This document shows, piece by piece, positions 56,978 through 64,000 of a stretch of DNA of 64,000 nt. This DNA comes from Christiangramia gaetbulicola (GTDB lineage Bacteria; Bacteroidota; Bacteroidia; Flavobacteriales; Flavobacteriaceae): positions 62,001-126,000 of the forward strand of contig NZ_QBKQ01000003.1 of NCBI RefSeq assembly GCF_003054225.1, given 5' to 3'. Within the stretch, counting starts at the first letter, position 1; every line of letters begins with the position of its first letter. The translations under genes and the position numbers were made by a program. The notes under the pieces are model-generated. The model was not told the origin of the DNA and made no database searches. It saw only the letters and a program-made list of their open reading frames with translations.

Positions 56978-58414
56978 TTAGGTTTTTTTCTTACCCCTGG
57001 CAATTCTGTTGATCATACCTTCAAAAATGAAAAAGTGAAAAGGATACATTGCATACCAGTAAGCTCGTCCCAGTAATCCTTTTGGCCTGAAAGTGGCATT
57101 TTGATGCAGAACATTATTATCGTCTATTTTAAATTCCAACCAGGCTTCCCCGGGAACTTTCATTTCGGCAAAAAGCAATAATCTTTTCTCTTCTTTATCG
57201 GCGAGTAAGACTCTCCAGAAATCCAGTGAATCTCCGGCATTGATCTTATTCGGGTTGGTTCTTCCTCTGCGCAATCCCACACCGCCGGCAAGCTTATCCA
57301 GGTATCCTCTTACTTTCCAGAGCCAGTTACCGTAATACCATCCGGTAAGACCACCTATGGCCCAAACCCTTTCTAAAGTTTCTTCCGGATCATCCACCTT
57401 TACAGATTTTTTATCCTGCATACAGCCATATTTCGGGATCTGCACATATTTGTTTAACTCCTTTCTAAACCTTCCACTGCTTAATGAATCTTTCCAGCTA
57501 GATATTACTTCATTTTGCTCTATCTTATAAAACGCAAGCCTTATCGCTTCTTTATAGGGGATCATTTCAATATCCAGCATTTCCTGTAGTCTTGTATCCC
57601 TGGTAATGACCTCTACAGACATGCTGTCAACTAAATTCTGCGCCAGGCGGTAAGATGTTGAGGTTACAAAATATAACCAGTAGGAACTTAATTTGGGAGA
57701 CATGAAAGGCACCCCGAATATCCAGATCTTTAAACCGCGAACTTCGGCATATTGCTCCATCATTTCCTGGTAGGTGAGTACATCTGGACCACCAACATCA
57801 AAGGATTCATTGTAACAATCCTCGCGGCCAATGACCCCGGTGAGAAATTGTATGATATTTCGAATGGCAATAGGCTGTGATTTAGTTTTCACCCATTTTG
57901 GCGTAACCATTAAGGGTAACTTTTCGCAGAGATCTCTAATGATCTCGAAAGAAGAACTACCAGATCCTACAATGATCGCAGCTCTTAAAACAGTTAAATT
58001 AAAATCTCCTTTGTACAGGATCTCTTCTACCGCTTTTCTGGATTTTAAATGTTTAGAAAGTTTTTCTTCATTGATGATCCCACTTAGGTAGATGACCTGG
58101 TTCACCGAAGTTTCGGCCATCATCTTATTAAAATTCTTCGCTGCTAAAGCCTCCTGCTTATCAAAATCACTGGTAGAGGCAGTCATGGAATGTATTAGAT
58201 AATAGGCGACATCGATATTCCTGATCTTTTCAGGAGCTTTGGTATCTTCCAGAAAATCTAATTCAACGATCTCTACTTTTTGCTTGAGTTCTTCTACAGA
58301 AGTAAACCTGTCTTTGTTACGAACGGCGCAAACAACCTCATGGCCCTGCTCAAGTAATTGGGGCAGTAGCCTCATTCCTATATAACCATTGGCACCGGTA
58401 ACTAATATCCGCAT
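56978..58414 (-). CDS. SDR-type NAD(P)-binding protein with C-terminal DUF2867
   Basis: 478 residues. N-terminal Rossmann domain with the nucleotide-binding VTGANGYIGMRLLPQLL at the start and a DVAYYLIHSM segment, as in atypical SDRs. The C-terminal part (about 330-478) matches DUF2867 (SLDFWRVLLADKEEKRLLLFAEMKVPGEAWLEFKI, quoted here as the ranges SLDFWRVLL and MKVPGEAWLEF). The substrate is unknown. A perfect 8-bp palindrome lies a few bases upstream of its start. Confidence 0.85.
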   Translation of the reverse strand: MRILVTGANGYIGMRLLPQLLEQGHEVVCAVRNKDRFTSVEELKQKVEIVELDFLEDTKAPEKIRNIDVAYYLIHSMTASTSDFDKQEALAAKNFNKMMAETSVNQVIYLSGIINEEKLSKHLKSRKAVEEILYKGDFNLTVLRAAIIVGSGSSSFEIIRDLCEKLPLMVTPKWVKTKSQPIAIRNIIQFLTGVIGREDCYNESFDVGGPDVLTYQEMMEQYAEVRGLKIWIFGVPFMSPKLSSYWLYFVTSTSYRLAQNLVDSMSVEVITRDTRLQEMLDIEMIPYKEAIRLAFYKIEQNEVISSWKDSLSSGRFRKELNKYVQIPKYGCMQDKKSVKVDDPEETLERVWAIGGLTGWYYGNWLWKVRGYLDKLAGGVGLRRGRTNPNKINAGDSLDFWRVLLADKEEKRLLLFAEMKVPGEAWLEFKIDDNNVLHQNATFRPKGLLGRAYWYAMYPFHFFIFEGMINRIARGKKKT

Positions 58415-58420
58415 TTGAAG

Positions 58421-58437
58421 AATTTGAAATTCAAATT
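58421..58437. promoter_or_regulatory. palindrome in the divergent SDR / small-protein promoter region
   Basis: AATTTGAA-A-TTCAAATT, a perfect 8+1+8 inverted repeat, six bases upstream of the SDR start and 48 bases before the next start on the other strand. It has the form of an operator for a dimeric repressor; also compatible with chance in AT-rich DNA. Confidence 0.4.
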
Positions 58438-58484
58438 AGAGATTTAATTCTTACTTTCACCCCAGATTAGTAAAACTTTATTAA

Positions 58485-58688
58485 ATGAATAACGTGTTGA
58501 AATTTGTCTTACTTATAATAGGAGTGGGACTTGTTGGATATGGAGTTTATAACCTGGTAACACCTGAATTTGCTATAGATGCAGGTCCGTTACAATTTGA
58601 AGCCCATGGTGATAACACGCAATCTTATGCCATGATCGTTTTTGGTTTGCTTTCCCTTATTGGAGGTCTTGCTTTCAATAAAAGATGA
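58485..58688 (+). CDS. small two-helix membrane protein, function unknown
   Basis: 67 residues: a membrane helix (FVLLIIGVGLVGYGVYNLV), a short polar loop (PEFAIDAGPLQFEAHGDNTQ), a second helix (SYAMIVFGLLSLIGGLAF) and a basic end. It resembles the DUF3185 class of tiny membrane proteins, without firm support. Its stop codon directly abuts the MarC stop on the other strand. Confidence 0.65.
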   Translation: MNNVLKFVLLIIGVGLVGYGVYNLVTPEFAIDAGPLQFEAHGDNTQSYAMIVFGLLSLIGGLAFNKR

Positions 58689-59321
58689 TCAGTTAAAAAC
58701 GCTGTTCAGAATGTTCATTACAGATGAACTTATATATTCTACCCCTATCGCAATTACAATGAAGCCTATGATCCTGGAAATAGCGTTAATTCCAGATGCT
58801 CCCAGCATTGCGACTATATAATGAGAACTTCTTAATACCAGTAGAGTAGCCAGGCAAACCCCGAATATGGCTGCAACTGCGATCAATTTATCATTCCAGG
58901 ATTGATATTCCTGGTAAAGTCCTATTAAAAATGAAATCGATCCCGGGCCGGCCAGCATTGGTATTGCCAGCGGGGTAAGCGATACACCATCCCTTTGATA
59001 GGCATCTTCTTTTACCTTCGGTTTATCCATTCCTTTATGTTTTGAGAATGAGCCGGTAAGTAAGGCAAAACCTGAAGTCGTGATGATGAGCCCGCCTGCT
59101 ATTCTCAGGGAATCAAGACTTATTCCGAAGAAATTTAAAATATATCTTCCCGTAAAAAAGCTGATAAGCAGGATCACGAAAATATTGACTGCGGTTAAAA
59201 TTGAAGTTTTCGACCTTTCGGCTTTTGTATCTTCTTTGGTAAGACCCACAAAAATTGGAACGGTTCCAAGGGGATTAATAACAGAGAATAATGCTGCGAA
59301 AACGTATATGAATAATTCCAT
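58689..59321 (-). CDS. MarC family integral membrane protein
   Basis: 210 residues from the ATG at 59321 (MELFIYVFAALFSVINPLGT); a Met five codons upstream (59336) is possible. Six membrane helices. NPLGTVPIFVGLT, the RIAGGLIITTSGFALL helix and the central AIPMLAGPGSISFLIGL are family hallmarks. MarC proteins were once linked to antibiotic resistance, but that link was withdrawn and the function is unknown. Confidence 0.9.
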   Translation of the reverse strand: MELFIYVFAALFSVINPLGTVPIFVGLTKEDTKAERSKTSILTAVNIFVILLISFFTGRYILNFFGISLDSLRIAGGLIITTSGFALLTGSFSKHKGMDKPKVKEDAYQRDGVSLTPLAIPMLAGPGSISFLIGLYQEYQSWNDKLIAVAAIFGVCLATLLVLRSSHYIVAMLGASGINAISRIIGFIVIAIGVEYISSSVMNILNSVFN

Positions 59322-59430
59322 TGATTTTTTCAGCAAAATTGCGTCAGCTTTTCCTGAGAAAAATTAAAATGAAATCAACTTTGCGTTAAGCAAAGAGTAT
59401 TAAAAATCTCTATTTGTAAACAAAAGATTA

Positions 59431-59856
59431 TTACAGGTCTTCTACTTGGGTAGGCGCGTTGTCTGATTTATAATCCAGGATCTTCTTGAAAAATTTATGA
59501 ATGCCCGGTTTATCTGCTTTCACCTTAATAAAATGATGATCTTTATAGATGCTGTATTCTTCAGATTTACCCTTGTAAAGATTAAGTTTATAATAGGGAA
59601 TCACTAAAGCATAGGTTTCCAGGATAGACCTGAACATTACGATAATACCATTATTGCGCATTTCAACATTACAAACATTGGCATTATTGTCTAGAATAAG
59701 CAGGTTGTGAATATCGATGCTCGTAGAAGTGATATGTAATTTTGGAGAACCCGTTCCTTTGAGTTTGACTCTTTCAAAAAGGGTAAATGGCTTTCCCACC
59801 TCATTATTAATTTTGTCTGAGATCGCCGGCCGATTGTAGGAAATATTAACTAGCAT
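59431..59856 (-). CDS. conserved hypothetical protein (141 residues)
   Basis: Started at the ATG at 59856 (MLVNISYNRPAISDKINNE); longer frames upstream overlap argS and are unlikely. A soluble, basic, beta-rich protein with no signal peptide and no recognised domain (for example KLHITSTSIDIHNLLILDN, then VMFRSILETYALVIPYYKLNLY). It is divergent from argS with a 111-base gap and may share its promoter region. Function unknown. Confidence 0.65.
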   Translation of the reverse strand: MLVNISYNRPAISDKINNEVGKPFTLFERVKLKGTGSPKLHITSTSIDIHNLLILDNNANVCNVEMRNNGIIVMFRSILETYALVIPYYKLNLYKGKSEEYSIYKDHHFIKVKADKPGIHKFFKKILDYKSDNAPTQVEDL

Positions 59857-59919
59857 TTCTTTTTTCCTAAATATAAGGATTTGAGCACAAAGCCTGGCTC
59901 TCGAAACTCCAATTCTTTT

Positions 59920-59927
59920 TATCTTTG
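59920..59927 (+). promoter_or_regulatory. candidate argS promoter (-7 element)
   Basis: TATCTTTG, an exact TAnnTTTG match, 40 bases before the argS ATG. No clear TTTG at the -33 position. Confidence 0.45.
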
Positions 59928-59967
59928 CGCACTTAATTAGTGGAAATAAGCCAAAAAGCATAGGAAA

Positions 59968-61746
59968 ATGAATATTGAACAAATTCTTGCCTCAAAAGTT
60001 AACGAAGCTGTCAAGAAGCATTATGAAGTAGAACCTGAAAACATCGAATTTCAACCTACACGTAAGGATTTTGAAGGCGATATCACTTTGGTGGTTTTCC
60101 CTATGCTGAAGCAGATCAAAACCAATCCGGCTCAATTGGCCGATACTATTGGTAAGTATTTTGAGGCTGAGGTAGAGGAAGTGGCCGCTTATAATGTGAT
60201 CCAGGGATTCCTGAATATCGTGATCAGCGACAAATATTACATCAACTTTTTTAACGACGTAAGAGATCGTGAAGATTTTGGAATTCTGCTTCCGCAAAGC
60301 GATGCCAGCGGAATTATGGTTGAATATTCTTCTCCAAATACCAATAAACCGCTTCACCTGGGGCACATTAGGAATAACCTTTTAGGATATTCTGTTTCTG
60401 AAATTTTGAAAGCAGCCGGTAACGAAGTTTACAAGGTGCAGGTGATCAATGACCGTGGGATTCATATTTGCAAATCCATGGTGGCATGGCAGAAATTTGG
60501 TAATGGAGAAACTCCGGAGTCCACGGGATTGAAGGGAGATAAGCTGGTTGGAAATTACTATGTAAAATTCGATCAGGAATATAAGAAAGAGATTGCTCAA
60601 CTTCAGGAAGAAGGTAAGTCTGAAGATGAAGCAAAAGCCCAGGCTCCAATTTTCGTCGAAGCCCAGGAAATGCTTAGAAAGTGGGAAGCGAACGATCCTG
60701 AAGTGGTGAAATTATGGTCTACCATGAACCAGTGGGTTTACGACGGATTTGAGAAAACCTATGATGCTCTTGGGGTTGATTTTGATAAGAACTATTACGA
60801 AAGTGAAACCTACCTTTTAGGAAAAGACAATGTTCAGAAAGGTCTTGAAGACGGAGTGTTCTTTAAAAAAGAAGATGGCAGTGTCTGGATTGATCTGAGT
60901 GATGAAGGGCTTGACGAAAAGATCGTTCTTAGAAGCGACGGCACCGCTGTTTATATGACGCAGGATATTGGGACCGCAATCCAGAGATTTGCAGATTTCG
61001 ATATTAACCAGATGGTTTATACCGTAGGTAACGAGCAGGAATATCATTTTAAAGTATTGTTCCTCATTCTTAAAAAGCTTGGTTATGACTGGGCAGATGC
61101 TCTTTACCATTTAAGTTACGGAATGGTGGATCTTCCTAGCGGAAAAATGAAAAGCCGTGAAGGAACCGTTGTAGATGCCGATGATCTTATTAAAGAAATG
61201 GCCGCAACGGCTAAAAGTATTTCAGAAGAACTTGGCAAACTTGACGGGTATTCTGAAACCGAAAAAGAAGAACTTTACAGGATTATTGGTTTGGGAGCTC
61301 TTAAATATTACATACTTAAAGTAGATCCTAGGAAACGAATTCTGTTTAATCCGGAAGAATCTGTCGATTTTCAAGGAAATACGGGACCATTTATTCAGTA
61401 TACCTATGCCCGTATTCAGTCAATCCTAAGAAAAGCAGAATTTGATACTACCGCAGATCTTTCTAAAGATTTCAGTTTCCATGAGAAAGAAAAGGAATTG
61501 ATCAAGCAGCTTCAGTTATTCCCTGAAACTATTGCTCTGGCTGCAGAAAATCATTCTCCGGCATTGATTGCTAATTATACTTATGAGTTAGTGAAGTCAT
61601 TCAATTCATTTTATCAGAATGTCCAGATCCTTGGAATAGAAAATGAAGATGAAAAGGTATTCCGGGTTCAGTTATCGAGACTGGTGGCTAATGTCATAAA
61701 ATCGGCATTTAAGCTTCTGGGAATTGAAGTTCCGGAAAGAATGTAA
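59968..61746 (+). CDS. argS: arginyl-tRNA synthetase
   Basis: 592 residues, class I synthetase that charges tRNA-Arg. N-terminal Add-1 domain (about 1-110), the HIGH-like HLGH in SSPNTNKPLHLGHIRNNLLG, the KMSKS-like segment MKSREG in SGKMKSREGTVVDADD, and the C-terminal DALR anticodon-binding domain (about 475-592) ending IEVPERM. Normal length for the family. Confidence 0.97.
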   Translation: MNIEQILASKVNEAVKKHYEVEPENIEFQPTRKDFEGDITLVVFPMLKQIKTNPAQLADTIGKYFEAEVEEVAAYNVIQGFLNIVISDKYYINFFNDVRDREDFGILLPQSDASGIMVEYSSPNTNKPLHLGHIRNNLLGYSVSEILKAAGNEVYKVQVINDRGIHICKSMVAWQKFGNGETPESTGLKGDKLVGNYYVKFDQEYKKEIAQLQEEGKSEDEAKAQAPIFVEAQEMLRKWEANDPEVVKLWSTMNQWVYDGFEKTYDALGVDFDKNYYESETYLLGKDNVQKGLEDGVFFKKEDGSVWIDLSDEGLDEKIVLRSDGTAVYMTQDIGTAIQRFADFDINQMVYTVGNEQEYHFKVLFLILKKLGYDWADALYHLSYGMVDLPSGKMKSREGTVVDADDLIKEMAATAKSISEELGKLDGYSETEKEELYRIIGLGALKYYILKVDPRKRILFNPEESVDFQGNTGPFIQYTYARIQSILRKAEFDTTADLSKDFSFHEKEKELIKQLQLFPETIALAAENHSPALIANYTYELVKSFNSFYQNVQILGIENEDEKVFRVQLSRLVANVIKSAFKLLGIEVPERM

Positions 61747-61787
61747 TTGGAAAAATAAATTTGGAATTACGAAGTACGAATTTCGTT

Positions 61788-61808
61788 ATGCTGAATATGT
61801 TTCAGCAT
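61788..61808. repeat. REP-like hairpin
   Basis: A perfect 8-bp stem ATGCTGAA/TTCAGCAT with a five-base loop, in the 173-base argS-ffh gap. It resembles the 'ATGCTGAA...TTCAGCAT' intergenic repeat that I recall in flavobacterial genomes. It lacks a T tract, so it is not a typical terminator. Confidence 0.5.
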
Positions 61809-61866
61809 CTAAATTGAAAAGAAATGAATTTTGGAAGATGAACTTTATACTTCAGCTTCAAATCAT

Positions 61867-61874
61867 TAAATTTG
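61867..61874 (+). promoter_or_regulatory. candidate ffh promoter (-7 element)
   Basis: TAAATTTG, a full TAnnTTTG match, 46 bases before the ffh ATG. The -33 position reads TTTA. Confidence 0.45.
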
Positions 61875-61919
61875 CAATTCGCTGCCTCGCAGCAATAGAA
61901 TAAAACTACAGGAAAGATT

Positions 61920-63248
61920 ATGTTTGATAATTTAAGCGATAAGTTAGATAATGCCTTTCACGTCCTGAAAGGACACGGGCAAATTACAGAAATAAACGTT
62001 GCTGAAAGCCTTAAAGAGGTAAGAAGAGCGCTGGTTGATGCCGATGTTAATTACAAGATCGCCAAGGAATTTACCAACACGGTAAAGGAAAAAGCTCTTG
62101 GACAGAACGTTTTAACTACTCTTAAGCCAGGACAGTTGATGGTGAAGCTTGTTAAAGACGAGCTTACAGAATTAATGGGTGGTGAGGCTGAAGGTATAAA
62201 TCTTTCCGGAAATCCTTCAATAATCCTGATGTCTGGTCTGCAGGGTAGTGGTAAAACCACTTTCTCTGGTAAACTGGCAAATTTCCTGAAAAATAAAAAG
62301 ACCAAAAAGCCACTTTTGGTTGCCTGTGACGTTTACCGTCCGGCGGCGATCAACCAGTTACACGTAGTTGGTGAGCAGGTTGGTGTTGAGGTTTATTCAG
62401 ATGAAGGAAATCAGGATCCGGTTGCCATCTCTAAAGATGCGATCGCTTACGCCAAAGAGAATGGACATAATGTCGTGATCATTGATACCGCGGGTCGTCT
62501 TGCTGTAGATGAGGGGATGATGACCGAGATCTCAAATATTCATGAAGCAATACAACCACACGAAACCTTGTTCGTAGTGGACTCCATGACTGGTCAGGAT
62601 GCTGTAAATACGGCAAAGACCTTCAACGAAAGACTTAATTTCGATGGGGTGATCCTTACCAAGTTAGATGGTGATACTCGTGGTGGTGCCGCGATCTCTA
62701 TTAAATCTGTTGTAAATAAACCTATCAAATTCATCGGTACCGGTGAAAAGATGGATGCTATAGATATATTTTATCCTTCCCGTATGGCCGACAGGATCCT
62801 GGGGATGGGAGATGTTGTATCTCTTGTTGAAAGAGCACAGGAGCAATATGATGAAGAGGAAGCAAGGAAACTTCAGAAAAAGATCGCGAAGAATAAATTC
62901 GGATTTGATGACTTCCTAAATCAGCTTCAGCAGATCAAGAAAATGGGGTCTATGAAAGATCTTCTTGGAATGATCCCGGGAGCAGGTAAGATGCTTAAAG
63001 ATGTAGATATCGATGATGACGCCTTCAAGGGAATTGAAGCGATCATTCACTCGATGACACCTTTAGAAAGAAGCGAGCCTAAAGTTATAAACGCCAGCAG
63101 AAAGAAAAGAATTGCTAAAGGTTCTGGAACTACGGTTCAGGAAGTGAACCAGTTATTGAAGCAATTCAACCAGATGGGTAAAATGATGAAGATGATGCAA
63201 GGTGGCGGAGGCCGTAAAATGATGCAAATGATGAAGGGAATGCAATAA
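61920..63248 (+). CDS. ffh: signal recognition particle protein Ffh
   Basis: 442 residues. N domain (1-90), GTPase G domain with LQGSGKTTFSGKLA (about 106-119), DTAGR and TKLDGDTRGGAAIS, and a Met-rich M domain after about residue 300 (GMIPGAGKML, then MGKMMKMMQGGGG). It binds signal sequences at the ribosome tunnel exit and, with 4.5S RNA and FtsY, delivers nascent chains to SecYEG. The 4.5S RNA gene was not seen in this window. Confidence 0.98.
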   Translation: MFDNLSDKLDNAFHVLKGHGQITEINVAESLKEVRRALVDADVNYKIAKEFTNTVKEKALGQNVLTTLKPGQLMVKLVKDELTELMGGEAEGINLSGNPSIILMSGLQGSGKTTFSGKLANFLKNKKTKKPLLVACDVYRPAAINQLHVVGEQVGVEVYSDEGNQDPVAISKDAIAYAKENGHNVVIIDTAGRLAVDEGMMTEISNIHEAIQPHETLFVVDSMTGQDAVNTAKTFNERLNFDGVILTKLDGDTRGGAAISIKSVVNKPIKFIGTGEKMDAIDIFYPSRMADRILGMGDVVSLVERAQEQYDEEEARKLQKKIAKNKFGFDDFLNQLQQIKKMGSMKDLLGMIPGAGKMLKDVDIDDDAFKGIEAIIHSMTPLERSEPKVINASRKKRIAKGSGTTVQEVNQLLKQFNQMGKMMKMMQGGGGRKMMQMMKGMQ

Positions 63249-63293
63249 TTTCTTTCTCTACCTATACACACAACAACTAACACACAACTATTA

Positions 63294-64000
63294 ATGACAA
63301 TTCTCGACGGTAAAAAGATCAGTAATGACATCAAGGATGAAATTGCTGCCGAGGTTACCAAAATCAAAAAACGTGGAGAAAAAGTTCCGCATCTTGCTGC
63401 AATCATTGTTGGTAAGGATGGAGCGAGTATGACCTACGTGAACAGTAAAGTAAAGGCTTGCGAGAGAGTAGGTTTTGAATCTTCATTATACCGGCTTCCA
63501 AATACGGTTAGTGAACTGGAATTACTGGATAAGATCGAAGAGCTTAATCAGAATGATGAGATCGATGGTTTTATTGTTCAGCTTCCATTACCTCCACAGA
63601 TCGATACTCAAAAAGTATTGAATGCCGTGGATCCCGATAAAGATGTTGATGGATTCCATCCAACAAACTTCGGAAAAATGGCTCTGGATATGACCAGTTT
63701 TATCCCTGCTACACCTTTTGGTATTCTTGAATTGCTGGAACGTTACGACATTCCAACCAAAGGAAAACATACCGTGGTTATTGGAAGAAGTTATATCGTG
63801 GGAAGGCCAATGAGTATCCTGATGGGAAGAAGTGGTTTTCCAGGAAACTCAACAGTAACTCTAACCCATGAGTTTACCAGGAATATCACCCAGGTGACTT
63901 CACAGGCAGATATTATCATTATTGCCGTGGGTATACCAGACTTTCTTAAAGCTGAAATGATCAAGGATGATGCAGTGATCATCGATGTTGGAATCACCAG
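63294..64000 (+). CDS. folD: bifunctional methylenetetrahydrofolate dehydrogenase/cyclohydrolase FolD (3' end outside window)
   Basis: About 235 codons are visible before the window ends; the family is about 285-300 residues. Begins MTILDGKKISNDIKDEIAAE. Catalytic residues lie in TYVNSKVKACERVG (Tyr and Lys) and IVQLPLPPQID. The NADP site is GRSYIVGRP. It has the small insertion in the C-terminal domain (GFPGNSTVTLTHEFTRN) usual in Bacteroidota. FolD interconverts 5,10-methylene-THF and 10-formyl-THF in one-carbon metabolism. Begins 45 bases after ffh. Confidence 0.95.
   Translation, partial: MTILDGKKISNDIKDEIAAEVTKIKKRGEKVPHLAAIIVGKDGASMTYVNSKVKACERVGFESSLYRLPNTVSELELLDKIEELNQNDEIDGFIVQLPLPPQIDTQKVLNAVDPDKDVDGFHPTNFGKMALDMTSFIPATPFGILELLERYDIPTKGKHTVVIGRSYIVGRPMSILMGRSGFPGNSTVTLTHEFTRNITQVTSQADIIIIAVGIPDFLKAEMIKDDAVIIDVGIT

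Noticed and set aside
58686-58691. Stop codons of the small membrane protein and marC touching exactly
   Set aside because: Convergent genes with abutting stops are common in compact genomes; nothing further supports a function.
59857-59982. Longer start for the hypothetical next to argS
   Set aside because: It would overlap the argS start and promoter region; the Met at 59856 is the better start.

Overview
The window is chromosomal DNA from a marine-type member of the Flavobacteriaceae (Bacteroidota), most like Gramella/Christiangramella. The genus guess is an inference from gene content; no database was searched. Supporting signs are two SusC/SusD pairs, Flavobacteriia-type proteins (CtlX, DUF7033 deacetylase-like, DUF5723), a ribosomal supercluster with no tuf between fusA and rpsJ, AT-rich spacers, weak Shine-Dalgarno signals, and promoters of the Bacteroidota form TTTG-N19-TAnnTTTG. 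No tRNA, rRNA, CRISPR array, insertion sequence or prophage was seen.

Layout. 1-8374: end of a Mur-ligase-family gene (mpl-like), radC, a deacetylase-like protein that seems to have lost its catalytic residues, a YjjG-type HAD phosphatase, an uncharacterised three-gene envelope operon, rarA (opposite strand) and a rhomboid protease. 8455-18911: two SusC/SusD outer-membrane uptake pairs on the minus strand, separated by the rRNA methyltransferase gene rlmB, with no degradative enzymes beside them. 19276-36641: one long plus-strand run of str, S10, spc and alpha operon genes (rpsL to rplQ, with fusA, secY, infA, rpmJ and rpoA). It starts at a near-perfect promoter and ends at a strong terminator. 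Three of its larger gaps hold very short ORFs next to hairpins, promoter motifs or the next start codon. 36698-43794: carA, a pair of small outer-membrane proteins, enolase, a GT5 glycogen-synthase-like enzyme and citrate synthase.

43855-48937 is the most unusual locus. It is a two-gene minus-strand operon. One gene encodes a lipoprotein glycoside hydrolase. The other encodes a 1254-residue protein joining a processive GT2 (cellulose-synthase-like) membrane synthase, a GH26 hydrolase domain and a third domain. That third domain resembles the neighbouring lipoprotein hydrolase but appears to lack both catalytic glutamates. This suggests a self-contained machine that makes, trims and binds an exopolysaccharide.

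49114-64000: two guanidino-group-modifying enzymes (arginine-deiminase-like and CtlX), a secreted beta-helix lipoprotein, an M1-like gluzincin peptidase, a BCCT transporter, an NAD(P)-binding SDR/DUF2867 protein, a small membrane protein, MarC, a conserved hypothetical divergent from argS, then argS, ffh and the start of folD, which runs off the window.
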